Below, in pieces: positions 34,645 to 46,429 of a stretch of DNA of 64,000 nucleotides (position 1 is its first letter; each line of letters starts with the position of its first letter). Position numbers and translations under genes: made by a program. Under the pieces are notes generated by a model. The model did not search any database. It was not told where the DNA came from and worked only from the letters and a program-made list of their open reading frames with translations. The stretch is from contig JAGPYM010000001.1 of NCBI GenBank assembly GCA_020736575.1, positions 3,782,001 to 3,846,000 of the forward strand, written 5' to 3'. This stretch comes from Thelonectria olida (taxonomy: Eukaryota > Ascomycota > Sordariomycetes > Hypocreales > Nectriaceae).

Positions 34645-36144
34645 TGTCACTTGTCTAGCGGTTCTCCTTGTTGGCTTTGAATTGCCGATTTGGTTGTGTC
34701 ACATTTCCTTTGCTTATTCCAACCGTCTGCAAACATCTGATATCTTCTGCCTGCACTCAACCCCTGTTTACATCACCAACAACATCACTAAAGGAACTGG
34801 ATATCGGTGAAATGGAGAAGGATCGTTCCCAGCTTTTCGCAACCGCCGATTGTTTCTCGAACGAGCCGCGGAAGTACGGATGGGTTCGTGTATGTCTTAG
34901 GCTTCACAATTGCGATGCCAACTGAGACGCCCCATCCCACCTCGGCTGAAGTCCTCTGCGATCACCCCCCTCATGATCCTGACCATGTGCCAGGCATGCA
35001 ACGGACGGCGGCCCGCAGTCTTTCCGTGGGAGCTTCCCGAAGCTGTGCCTCCGTTGAATGCCAACCTCGTGGCGTTACCGCCTTCAACGACCATGACCTG
35101 GAGGTTACATCAGGATGTGGCCCTTTGACGCAGGACCTCATGCGGCCGTGCTGCAATCACCCTTTTCCCCGGGTTTTGGAGTTGACCTGTCAGTGCTCAC
35201 ATGCTGGATCGGAGCAGCGTGCGAATAGACAAGCCTGCTTCGGCCTGGCATCCCCTTCCGACGTCCCGCGGCCTGATGCTCGGGGGGTGTCTTCATTTCC
35301 CTCGTGGTTGTGATTGCCAGCGCATCACCCCCATCGCCCGAGGATAACGTCCATCACACGACCGTGTGCTTGTTTTCTGCTCTGGTACGCGGGCCGTGGG
35401 AAACGAGCAAAGGGTGTAGATTAACACTTCACGTGGCAGGCGAGCCAGTCTCGGGCGGTTTCTGATACAAGGGTCCTGTCAAGATTCTGGTCCTGGGTGA
35501 AAGTCAACCATACCTCATCGATCAGAGCCCTGGTTCAATCACTCTCTCGAAACCGGCCCGTCTTCGATGCCCCCCGCATCAACAAGATTGACGCCGAGAA
35601 CTTCGAAGAGGCGAGGACAAAACGACAGGCCATCTCCGCATCACCAGGTCTCAACCCCAGCCTCGATCCCCGCGGTCACACGTTTCTGTTTTACCCCGAC
35701 GTGTTCGCTGCAGCAATCGCCTGGAAGACTGAAGCCCATGACCCTTCCCACCCCCGTCTTCCGCTCGCGGCCCTTTCACCCGAACGAAAAGGGTCCTGTT
35801 CCTTTGGGGGGAGGGAGGGAGCCTGGGGATCGCGGTTCCGCTGGACGGCGCTACTTTCCCCGTCGGCTAATAGAGAACGCAACACCCCCCAAGACACCTA
35901 CCCCCAAATAAGGCCGACTGGGTCAGCAGGAGAATGGGGGGGTCGAGAACCGCGGGCTTGGGACTGAAATCGAATGAGGTTTTCTGGGGTGCAAATGCTA
36001 CCCCAGACGCCAGGGCCCTAGATGCGGGGGGAAACTCGAGTGATGCCGGCTGGGTGGTGTATGAGGCATTCGAGGAAGCATGTGTGTGTGTGGGAACAGG
36101 GGATCGAGAGCTAGCCTGGAGGAGTGACAGGCATGGATGGGAAT

Positions 36145-36205
36145 TAATGATTTTAAAAATAATCAGAAAAAATATATTCGAATTATTTTATTGTAAATAT
36201 TCATC
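36145..36205. repeat. AT-rich island with imperfect inverted repeat
   Basis: TAAAAATAAT at 36154 and ATTATTTTA at 36182 are near-perfect inverted copies inside a ~60-bp A/T block. Confidence 0.6.
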
Positions 36206-36510
36206 GCCGATGCATGTCTGACTCGACGAACCTGCGTGTATCTTAGCACAGTGGCTGGCTAACCCCATGTTCCTCACTGCAGATCGGATGAGCCTCGCGT
36301 CAGCTGTCACTGGAGGCTGAACAATAGGTAAGCTTGCTTGACTCTGGGCACGGGCGTGGCGTGGTATTATTGGGTAAATATTCTTCCCAAGAAGCCAGCT
36401 GGGAAGGATAGCCATTACTCTGCCTCATGATTGACTCACCGCAATGTTGCGGTCTGGAAATGAAACGGTCTACTCGGAAAGAATAGGAGCAGAGGGATTA
36501 AAAGACGAAT

Positions 36511-36531
36511 GGTCCGTTACGTTAACGGACC
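36511..36531. repeat. 21-bp palindrome
   Basis: GGTCCGTTA (36511-36519), CGT, TAACGGACC (36523-36531): a perfect 9-bp inverted repeat with a 3-nt centre, not explained by AT-richness. Confidence 0.9.
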
Positions 36532-39474
36532 GAAATTGACGTTACTGTGTGATAGCTATCGTGAACTAAGGTAGGGCCCTCGGCTTTCCACCCAGCTGAG
36601 AAGTTCCGCATGTAATCACCTCCGATGTAATAGGCTCCTCGGAGCTCTGGGACCTCGGCCAGTTAATCTGGAGTAAAGGGACCCAACACTTTGATCTGGG
36701 GGACCTGTGTGCCTGGGGTAGGACCCTGGAAGCAGTGTCGTCCGGCCTCAATGCCGGAACTAATGCATGAGACTGGCGAAGCAGAGGATGAGAAGACGAG
36801 TTTGTCTGATCTTGACTTTAAGACGTGCATACGGTTAGCACCTTCTCGATGAATGGACTCGATGTCTATTCATCGACTTGATACAGGCGGAGCACCCTGT
36901 CTCGAGGTCTCCAGACGCCACTCTCAGATAGACAGAAGCTCTTCGGTGTGACAAGGGCCGAGCCAACCTCCAGTAGGTATCCCAAGCAATTTCCAGTGAC
37001 GCAAAGCCTACCGACTTTTGAGAACGGTATGGGCAGTACAGGTCTTTCTATTTAGCCAAGAATAGAACGGCGAGTGATGATAGACTAGAGAGAACGGGCT
37101 GATATCAACACGCTCGGTTAGACGAAACGGTGAAATATTCAACCAAGACTAGGCAATTAATTGAAGAAATCAAACAAGGCTACTGAAGTTGAATATTTTA
37201 CCATGACTCTCGCTCCGCAGTACATCAGTCCTTTCCGGCAATACTTGTCACTTGCAGTCGCCTCACAATGCATTCTTCCCCGACTTCCACTGCCGGCCGC
37301 AATATGGAGAAAACCACTGCGGACATGCACACGCGGTCTCTCAAACCACACGTGGCGCAGATCCCACGCCCATCAAACTCCTGCATGCGGATCCTATGTG
37401 CGGTAGAAGAAGGAAATCATTCGCCAAAGAGGAGCCGAACTATCTGCCACGGAAGCGTCTAGAGGCCTTCCTTTCCTGATGCATGCATCCGCGGAAGAAG
37501 GGGGGGAGGCGGACAACCCTTTTTCCCCAATCGTGGCGTTCTCAATGAATGATGGGTGGAATTCTTCCCAGGAATGGCAATCGAAGTGAGCATTAGCAGG
37601 ACGAATTGGTTGGTACTTGGGCTACCTCTGGAGTCATGCAAAGTAACATTTCCCCAGAAGTCCAGACACCATCAACAAGGCGCTCTCGCTGGTCGCTCCG
37701 ACACGCCCCCTTCTCCCCTTCCAATTTGGCCTCTGACAAGCCATTAGACAGGACGAAACAGCCACTCTTTCTAGTCATGAGGAGAGAGCGCCACGTCCAC
37801 TTCCCGTGCGGCCGCGGGCGAGCTGAGTACTTGCCCGTTGGGGATCGGGTATGCGTACGAGGACGTAGTGACGTCCTTCATCTCTGACCGTCATTGAGTT
37901 GAGCCATGGCTTTGCCAATAAACAGCGCGGACAGACGCCAATTTCGATGGGCGCAGGCACCTTGACTCTGGAGGAGTTAAGGTTCAAGTGCGGATACGGA
38001 GCCGCTGGACAATTCTCCGCCGTCTCTCCTTTGTTTGGCGCATTGTTATCCGAGGGTGTCTCGGAAGACTGGCACGGGAAATGGGCTTTCGATTTCCGGG
38101 ATATGGAAATTGAAGAGTGCGGCGTCCCGACTCGTGTGCAAATACACCGCTTCGGATAATGGATTGGATAGGTTAGCAAGCATCGCCGGTTCGGTCGAGA
38201 AGCCGAAGCTGGGAACCGAGAGCACGTCCAGGCAGTAGGTCACCAACTACGTAATGAGCGGTTGATCTTCACTTGACGGGTGCATGCCATCGCGTGGAAG
38301 TAAATCTTGTACGGTTGAAGCGGCAGTTCCCACGTCTTCGAACGTCGTAGAAGTGGCCCAGAATCGAGATGGAGTTCCACAGTCCCAACAGTTTGGCGTG
38401 ATGGCACTCCATCTTGAGTCCCTGTTATGGAACACGAACTCGGTCGGCCCTTCTGAATGGGGTCTCTCCATGGCTTGACATGTCGCGAATGGACGGGTTG
38501 AGGCCCCAGAAGCCTTGCGACCTCAACACACCCACGCGAACTTCACGTGTCGGTGGGAACGCCGTGATGGATGCCCGTTTCGAAGCAAATCTCGTCCAAG
38601 ACCGTAGCGCTAAACCTTGGAAGACGCCGCGTGGGAGGCCAAGGGAAGCGAGAGCTTTAGTCTGCAACAAGATCAAGTTGAGGACAGAGAAGCCACAGTA
38701 GAACCGACTAGCGGACCGACCAAACACCGAGACCCGGTACATCCACATCGGGGCTCCCGCGGAGGCTTCCCGGACCGACAACTGACGTCTCATTGGCAAC
38801 CAGGACGACTGGGACGGTTGGACAGGGCTGTTGGAGGGTTGCCAGTTGGTACAAGCGGTACATCCACGTGGTACTTGGGCATAGCGCCAGAATCCGGAGG
38901 CCTTCGAAGTTGATGCCTTGTATTCGGCAGACCGGGGTTGTTCGGGTCTTCGCCCGAGAGCCAGAAGGTGTCAAGGCTGGGATTCTAGGTTCATCGAACA
39001 GAGAGAGGGATATTCTGGCGGAGAATTCTTAGCGCGCATATCGGCTATCCAATACGCGATTGAAGAACTCAGGGTGACGATGAGCATCCTTGGCAACGAA
39101 ACGGTTGGCGGCTGGGGATGGTGGTGCAACGGAAATCTTTCCCAACGTTGGGGGTAACATCCTTCAGTTCTCGGTGTCTCGACCTGGCGTTTCTTCGCGA
39201 GCCGGCGGCGAGTGGACTTTCGCACGCGTTCTCTGCGAGTATTCGTAATTTGGGCGTTTTTCTTTGGGGATGAGGGCGCAATTACGCAACCAACGTCAGC
39301 ACCATAACGCACAGTTCAATCCATCCGTTGGCTGAGGTGCTTGGAAAGGCGAAGGACACGACTGCGGATATTGTTGGCGTCCCCCACTTTCCGAGATTTG
39401 TAGGTACTTTGTCACTTAACGGAGATGTCCTTTTAGTCAAGTCAGAAAATAAATCAATGCTGTTGGTACTTTGC

Positions 39475-39530
39475 AAAAAATAATAATAATCAGAATTAAT
39501 TAATTGTCTAGCTGTGTGAATATTATTGTT
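39475..39530. repeat. AT-rich island
   Basis: Runs AATAATAATAAT and AATTAATTAATT followed by ATATTATTG; the ends (AAAATAATAAT and ATTATTGTTTT) are loosely inverted copies. Confidence 0.55.
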
Positions 39531-41559
39531 TTCTTTTTGCTCGTGGCTTGAAACACCATCAGTTGATGCAACAGAACTTCGGACAACGCGAGAGACGAAT
39601 CGCCACCTGCTGCCTCAACCACCTGAACCACCTCACGAGGGAAGAAGAAGAAAAGCCAAAGACACACAAGACTTCGCCCGCAAGAAGAAGGAAAACAAAA
39701 CAAATGCAGAAAAAGACGCAAGAGTGGGATGGCCTTGTCTCCTAGTGATAATGGAGGTGTAGGTGTCTCACCCACCTCCGATAAAGCACAACCGCAACGG
39801 GTAATAAAAAATCAACACATGCGCGTGATCAGGAAAAAAGACTTGATAACCACCCATCCAAGTCCTGGATGACGTGCCCAGCCGTTGAGACGTGAGAGCG
39901 CGGGAGAATGTTTCTAGAAGCTCTCGTTGGGGTGTCCGATTGGCAACTTCCCCCATCCATCTCGTTCAAACGAGAGGTTGTCTTGCTTGCCTCCAATGTG
40001 TGTGTTGGGGGAGGCTCTGATTGGCCACCGCAAGTTCTCGAGATGGTGTTGAGGGTCAAAGCCACCAAGTTGGGTTGCAGCATTGCATCTCTCCTCCTCC
40101 TGTATCGGCGACCAGGAACCCCCCTTCTGTAAGTTAAGCTCCTCCGTAAGCCTCATCAGCTCAGCCCAGTGTTTTTGTCGTTTTTCAGTGCAACGCAACC
40201 CCTTCCCGGTGTTGGGTTGATTCGCAGACGCACAACAAAGGGGCTGCAGACGGGCCTCAAGCAGGCACACGATTCGTACGAGAAGGATCAACCGGTTTTC
40301 TTCTTCCTCTTTTGCGACCTCAGCTCATGCAATCAACGTTGCACTTCCCTGTGCAAATCACCAATTTACAAAGACCAACATTGAACCCCTCAACCCGTGG
40401 TTCGATATCCCCGCCGTCAGAGTGCCCACGCGGACCCCAAACTGACGACGCCCGTGTCAAAAGACTCGACAGAAAAAGAAATAAAAACCCCTCAGCGTCA
40501 TGATTGTCATGGATTTTGTGTCATGCCAATTATCAACTTCATTTTTCTTCCTTTCCGCACATCGCGTGACACGCCCTGCGGATCCGGGGAAGGGAGGGGA
40601 TCCCAGATCCTCTGATCCAATGCCCCCAAAGGTCGTCATGCTCGCTGAGTCGGCCGAGACAACGACCCCTCCAGCAGGAAATGGTTCGAGCTCCAGGGCT
40701 GGCTGGCAAGCTGGGCAATCCCCAGATTATGACGTAGCGCTCCTCTGCCCATCAGCCCCCCGCCCCCTTGAATCATTCCCACCCCAGAGTGAAACTCTAG
40801 ATCTCGATGCCGGGCCACCTTCATCTTCATCGTGGTACCGACACTGGTTGACAGCCTTGCGTCACTGACGTCTTCATCAACAGGATCGCCATTCCAGCTC
40901 TGGGTGACTACCCCTCTTGTCCACCACTGGGTCCACGAGGCAAGATCATCTATTTTATCCAGACCCTTCATGACATAGTATTGCCTCCTCTGGTTCCAAC
41001 AATGCACCCTATTCCCCGATTTGGCTTTGACAACCGACTGGGTATTTTATTATTTTTAATGACAATTAACTTGAACGATAGTCATGTCGGAACTTGGCCG
41101 CAATGGTAACGGAGGTTGCTATCACCACTCCTGCCAAAACGGTAGCCTCGCCGTATGTACGAATATGTATGCCTTGTCATCCGAACACTTGCAGTCCCAA
41201 AAGTCGGTGAGGAGCAAAGCACACAGACAAAACATGGTTCTCTCATCACATCGTGACTGGGTGCGTGCGTCCTGTGCCGTAGATTTGCGCAGTCAGAAAC
41301 GGCCAGCCACAGCAAGGGCCCTCAAACGCATGTCATCAAGCCCTCCCGGGTTTCCCGCCCGAATGAAGTGAAGACGCTCTTTGCGTTGTTCGATGTTGTC
41401 ATGTCTTGCAGGGCCAAGCAAGGGTGCGGGCAGCATACAGACGCCATACCGCCCTTGGTTACAGCAGCTAATGGGAATATTCCCCGGCATTCCACAATTA
41501 TGCATCGTTGCGCCGTTCGCAAGGATTTGTTGAGAGGACGGGACTTCCTACTTGGTTCA

Positions 41560-41940
41560 GCTGGAATCACCAATTCCTGGCCGCTTTTCTCAGCCGTCCC
41601 GGGTTCTCTTCGTGTCCAAGACGTCAACGAACCAGTCGAACCCTGAATCGATGCGGTTCCGCTCCTTTGAGGTCCAAACCGCGGTTTTTAGTCTCTCCCA
41701 TTCGTCGGGTAGCTTCCGGCAACTGGTCTCGAGCTGGGGATTTAGATCAATTGGTCTGTTAAAAAAAAAATTTAATTAATTAATTAATTAATTAAACAAA
41801 AATATTATCCTTTTTCTTTACCCCGGGCCAGTCCTGGATTTACAGTTCGCAGTCGAGCGTGGGCCGTTACCCGTTCAGATCAAGGACCTGAGTCTAAAAA
41901 ACGGTTCCCCAGAATAAACTTGACCAAAAACGAGGGAAAA
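41560..41940 (+). repeat. diverged direct repeat, copy 1
   Basis: About 380 bp aligning in the same orientation with 43028-43380. Shared blocks include CAGTCGAACCCTGAATCG, TTTTAGTCTCTCC, ACAGTTCGC and AATAAACTTGACCA, in the same order. Both copies hold an A/T block at the same relative place. No coding frame explains it. Confidence 0.85.
41772..41795. repeat. (TTAA)6 microsatellite
   Basis: Six perfect TTAA units after an A10 run, inside copy 1 of the direct repeat. Confidence 0.9.
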
Positions 41941-43027
41941 CCACACACGCTCCTGCCACTTGTCGTTACCTAAGAAAAGAGCAGCCCGCGGGCAGGAGAC
42001 CACTGGAAGTAAAGGCTGCGGTCGCACTCCGCAAACTGGTGCTTACAATCACCAAGTAACTGGGCCACCATCCCTGGCTTTTCTGTCCGCTGCCGCAGCC
42101 TGATTTCTTCCTCGCTTTACGGACCCAAGGCTGGCAACTTTCATCACCAACGCCATCACCACCACCGCCAGAAACTGCGACCGAAATCACCGCATCTGCG
42201 GACGGGCCGCGCTCATACAGACAATAAATAACACTTTCATTCTATGAAATGTCGCGATTCGGACTCTGCGCCTCCCCTCGAAAGACCGCAGCATCATTAT
42301 GCAATGATTTCTACTTTTAGTTGCCCTTCCCACTCTATTTGCCTTTCCAGAAGAGTCTCCAAATGCTCTAGAATTCAATTTCTATCTTTCTCCCCAGATC
42401 ACGGTAGCAAGTGATCCATCTTCTGTCTGCCTTCTCTCCATCATGCCGCCTATTCCAGCTCGATAAGCTGTATAGAGTTATGTCAGCCTTCTCTATGTGA
42501 TGAAAATATGAAAAGCGTACTTACACGCAAGCCTTGCTAAACGGACCATGCCTGGTCAGTCTATATCAAACCCTGCCAGGGTGGTTCGACCGACGCCGTT
42601 CATCACTCGCTATGCTATTTAGTTAAGATACTTTAATGCTGGGAACGTTTATATTGCTTACCTCAGGCAGAACACCTACGTTGTGGTGAGCTGTTTCTAA
42701 TGTTAGCTTTATCGGCTTTTTCCCTTGCACGACTTTGTGGGACAGTCTTCTGCTCCCAAGACTTCGTTGACTCGCTTACTACTATATGAGTACAGGTAAT
42801 AGGACGTTTGGGAGACGGAGGCCTTGCCCTCGTCGTAGACAGAAGAAGGGTCTAGGAGTTCCCTCTGCCACGTGAGTAGTCTGAAACGCTACTGGCGGTT
42901 GCTGGTAGAAAGTTGTGTGCAGGCAATACGCAGCCTTACACATGTCTCAACAAGGTTTCCAATAAAATCATATGCTAGATTACATAACTAAAGAGACCTC
43001 GAGGCGACTGAATAGTGTCATAGTACA

Positions 43028-43380
43028 GCTAGAATCAGAAATTGCTTTCCTTGGCCGCCCTTCTCAGGCGTCCCGGATTCTCTTCGTCTCGAAGACGTTA
43101 ACGAAGCAGTCGAACCCTGAATCGGCCTGCTCATCCTGAATCCAAACCGCGGGTTTTAGTCTCTCCAATGGTGCTTACTACGGCAGCTAGGGAATTGTCT
43201 TCTCAACTAAGTTAGCAGATCAACTGGCTAAAAAAAGATAATGATTTAAATAAGAATAAAAAAAAATATTATCGGTTCGCCTTTGTTCCCCAGGCCGTCC
43301 CGGATATACAGTTCGCGGGCGAGCGGGGGGCAAGAACCTGACTGGAGTCTAATAAACTTGACCAAGGGCAAGCAAGACAC
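43028..43380 (+). repeat. diverged direct repeat, copy 2
   Basis: Same order of conserved blocks as 41560-41940, with many substitutions of all kinds and small indels. Its A/T block (43231-43273) has GATAAT (43237-43242) and ATTATC (43268-43273) as an inverted pair, where copy 1 has TTAA repeats. Confidence 0.85.
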
Positions 43381-44181
43381 GATAGAAAGACGAAGACCGC
43401 ACGCCCCCCTCAACCAAGGAAGCGTGACCAAAGCCCATGACAGAAGAGAGTGAAGGGAAAATTTTGCCTGAAAGCTTGAAGGCGCGCGTGTGGACGGTCA
43501 CACGGCTGAGTAAGGGAAGGGTAACTTCGCTTTAAGCAAAGGCTGCGTTCTTGGTCAACAGATCGCGTGCCCTCTGGAAAGGCTGCCACCTCGGATCCGG
43601 GACGAGACGGCAAATGGGCCATTTCTAGCCGATTCCAGTACTTGACGCACATTCATTTGAGCAGCTAGACAAAAATAATTCAACTTGCGCATTCATGGCT
43701 AACCACAACAAGGGGGCGTCTGTCTTCACTTTGACTCAAATATCAGGTACATGGCTTGGCAGGTACTCTACATGCCCATCGAGAGCCCTGTCCAGCCCAG
43801 CCTACTGATGAGCGATTTCACTAACATGGTGTGTGATCCGCCGGCGGCACGTCGGGGAGAGAGACGTGTTTCCCTCCAAATCCTTACCGACGGAAATATG
43901 CATCGGAGCATTTCCCGACAAGCAAGGGTATCAAATTTTCGCTCGCTTCATCGGATTCTCTCCGCGGACAATTTCACACTCGGATGTAAGCCAACACGGC
44001 AAACGCTGGCCGTCTTCCTCAAGCGGTGAATGGCAAAGCCGCAGTTACCGATATGGGGGGCCAGAGTGGTCGTCAAGTTTCAGGGACCAAACCGATCAAC
44101 CGACTTGCTCCAGCTGCAAGCCCGTGGCGCATGTGGTGTTCAATGTCATGCTAGGAAGTCGTCGAGAAGCAGCACGTCAAG

Positions 44182-44207
44182 TGCCAAATGCCAAATGCCA
44201 AATGCCA
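44182..44207. repeat. (TGCCAAA)3 tandem repeat
   Basis: Three full 7-bp units plus a partial fourth. Confidence 0.9.
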
Positions 44208-45245
44208 GTGCCGCCGTCCACCCCACGCCAGATTGCTTCTCCTGGTCATCCACTCTGACGCTATTCAGCAACGTCAAGTTACACACGCACTGTTGTGCCA
44301 AAGCTCCCGGCACGGATTTGACTGTCACACGCGAGCAAATTCATCCAACAATGCACCGCCCGCAGTCATGCGTCCCATCCTTCCCGCCCGAACGAAGAAA
44401 ACCCCGGATTCCGAAAGCGGCCCTCCCCCGGTTTTGCATCCGGCGCCCGGACCACGATGGAGAGATTTGCAAACACACATGCGCACGCAAACTCCTTTGC
44501 CTTTTGATTAGAATCCGAACCTCGGGCCAGCGCGGGACGCAAACGCGGAGACGCGGAGAGCAAAGACCGCGGGGAAAGCCCACGGCAGTCACACATGACT
44601 GCGCTTCGCAGTGGTTGTTAGACAGGCCAACAGACAGTTCAGGGTCCTCGTTTCCGACAAGTCCCGAGCCGGACTGGGCCGGGTCTGGGTAACTTACGTA
44701 GCCCCGTGCCTTGGGGTTACACGGGCTCTTCCAGACAGCGGAGGCTGCCCCTATGTTGCTTCCCGGTCTCGCAGCTCAACGCCTGCAAGTCTGCAGCAAC
44801 TAGCTATGCCATGTGAGTGACAAGTGCAGCGCAGTTGCGTCGAGGCTGCGGTTGTCTTCACAGGTACTAGGGGTGGTGATATGCTATGTAGAGAGCCGAG
44901 AGACGGACTCGCTTGATAGGTGGGCGATCTCACGTTGTTGGCGTTGAGTGTCTCATTGGCTGGGTTAACAGATGCTGAGGTGTACTGCAGGTGATCTGGA
45001 AACAAGGCGGAAGCAATTCTCAGTGCAAATCGCGCCTATTCAGCTGATACTCAATTCAGCCATACCCATCCGGTTTTCCAGCTCATACGTATTCCTACTT
45101 GTCATGATAGGAACCAAACCCCGGCCATGTCAACCAACTTCATCCATCACCAACACTCTCCACAAAAGCCAACGCGTTCGGCTTCCGCCCCCTTCCCGAA
45201 ACATGCAGGGTCCTTGTCAATGCCAAGCGCCCTGTCCGAATCGCA

Positions 45246-45290
45246 ATCAATTGATTTGAATTGATTTATTATCCCATATCAATTGCTTGT
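45246..45290. repeat. AT-rich island with 8-bp inverted repeat
   Basis: CAATTGAT at 45248-45255 and ATCAATTG at 45278-45285 are perfect inverted copies; each arm also contains the palindrome CAATTG. Confidence 0.7.
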
Positions 45291-46014
45291 CATAAATTGC
45301 GCTCACGAGGCCCGAGGCTCCGACACCGCTCTCCAGGCAGGCCAGTCTTGTGCCTCAATTTACCCGGCTGCCTCTGCTAGTCCAAAGGTTTAGCTCATGT
45401 GTCATTTTTGCTCATTATTTTCTCTTAGTTAAGGATTAAATAAATACTTTTGCTTAAACGCGTACGAACGGTACACGCCCCCTCCCTCCTCAGTCAGATC
45501 TCACGCTCTTAGGTCACCTTCCAGGTGAGCACTTGACGACTCAAGAAAATATTAAAAAAGAAAAATGCTCTAGCGCAATGATTCATGATTAATTGATTCA
45601 GGCCGGAAAAAATAAAAGACGTTGCAAGGGATAGAGTGACTGGATAATTGTTCACAAAAAAAGCAAGTAAAGGGAAAGAAATTCAATGCACTAACATGAC
45701 AACCAGCTCTGCACGCACACCCCCCCTTCCCTCCCTGGATCGAATTGGCGTTTTTGGGCACTGCGATCCCGCGTCCAGGGAAGAGGGACAAGGAAAAAGG
45801 AAGCAACAAAGCAAAAAAATGAGCGCCCCCGCCAGGACGAGGTCACACGCAACGCCGCGGGGACCTGTCCAGGTTGATACCAGCCAGGGACGGTAGTTGG
45901 ATAGGTAGGTATGTGTTTTGACTCTTTACCTCACGAGGACGTGCCTGTTTTTCTTGTTGGTGCCTGAGGATGACCGTTGATCATCCGTCATTGACGAATT
46001 TTCTTTTTCCCACC

Positions 46015-46036
46015 CAAGTATCCAAGTATCCAAGTA
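46015..46036. repeat. 8-bp tandem repeat (CAAGTATC)
   Basis: Two full units and a partial third. Confidence 0.85.
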
Positions 46037-46408
46037 CCCTACCAGTGGGGGTGTTTGAGCGTGGGATAAACTGAGGAGACAAGATGCAAGATTGACCAGA
46101 AGCAGGTTCATCCCACTCTTCGCAGCCTATTTTCCGCATAGACGCCGTAGACGCACGCAATAATCCTCATTCAATCAACACACTCGCTGACCGTTCTTTT
46201 CTCGATCCCTCCCCCCTTGTTTTGGGCACTTAAGAGGCAAAGCGCTGTCCAATTCGCTGCACACGCCCCCCATACGGTTACCCAAAGAGGCAAGAACACG
46301 CTGCAGGTAGTTTCCCCAGGAAAATCCCAAAGAGGAAAGGCGGCGTTGTCTCAATCATTTGCTGCTTTTTGGGGAAACTAGAGACCCTTGGCTTTTGGTG
46401 ACGGTGTC

Positions 46409-46429
46409 CACTCACTCACTCACTCACTC
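46409..46429. repeat. (CACT)5 microsatellite
   Basis: Five perfect CACT units in intergenic DNA. Confidence 0.9.

Noticed and set aside
41560..43380. The direct repeat as intact LTRs of a young retrotransposon
   Set aside because: The copies are strongly diverged, no clear TG...CA ends or primer-binding site were found, and the core has no gag/pol-like frame.
44030..44692. 220-codon frame in the 15-kb desert
   Set aside because: Very rich in Arg, Ser, Pro and Cys, includes the TGCCAAA tandem repeat, and competes with equally long frames in other registers.
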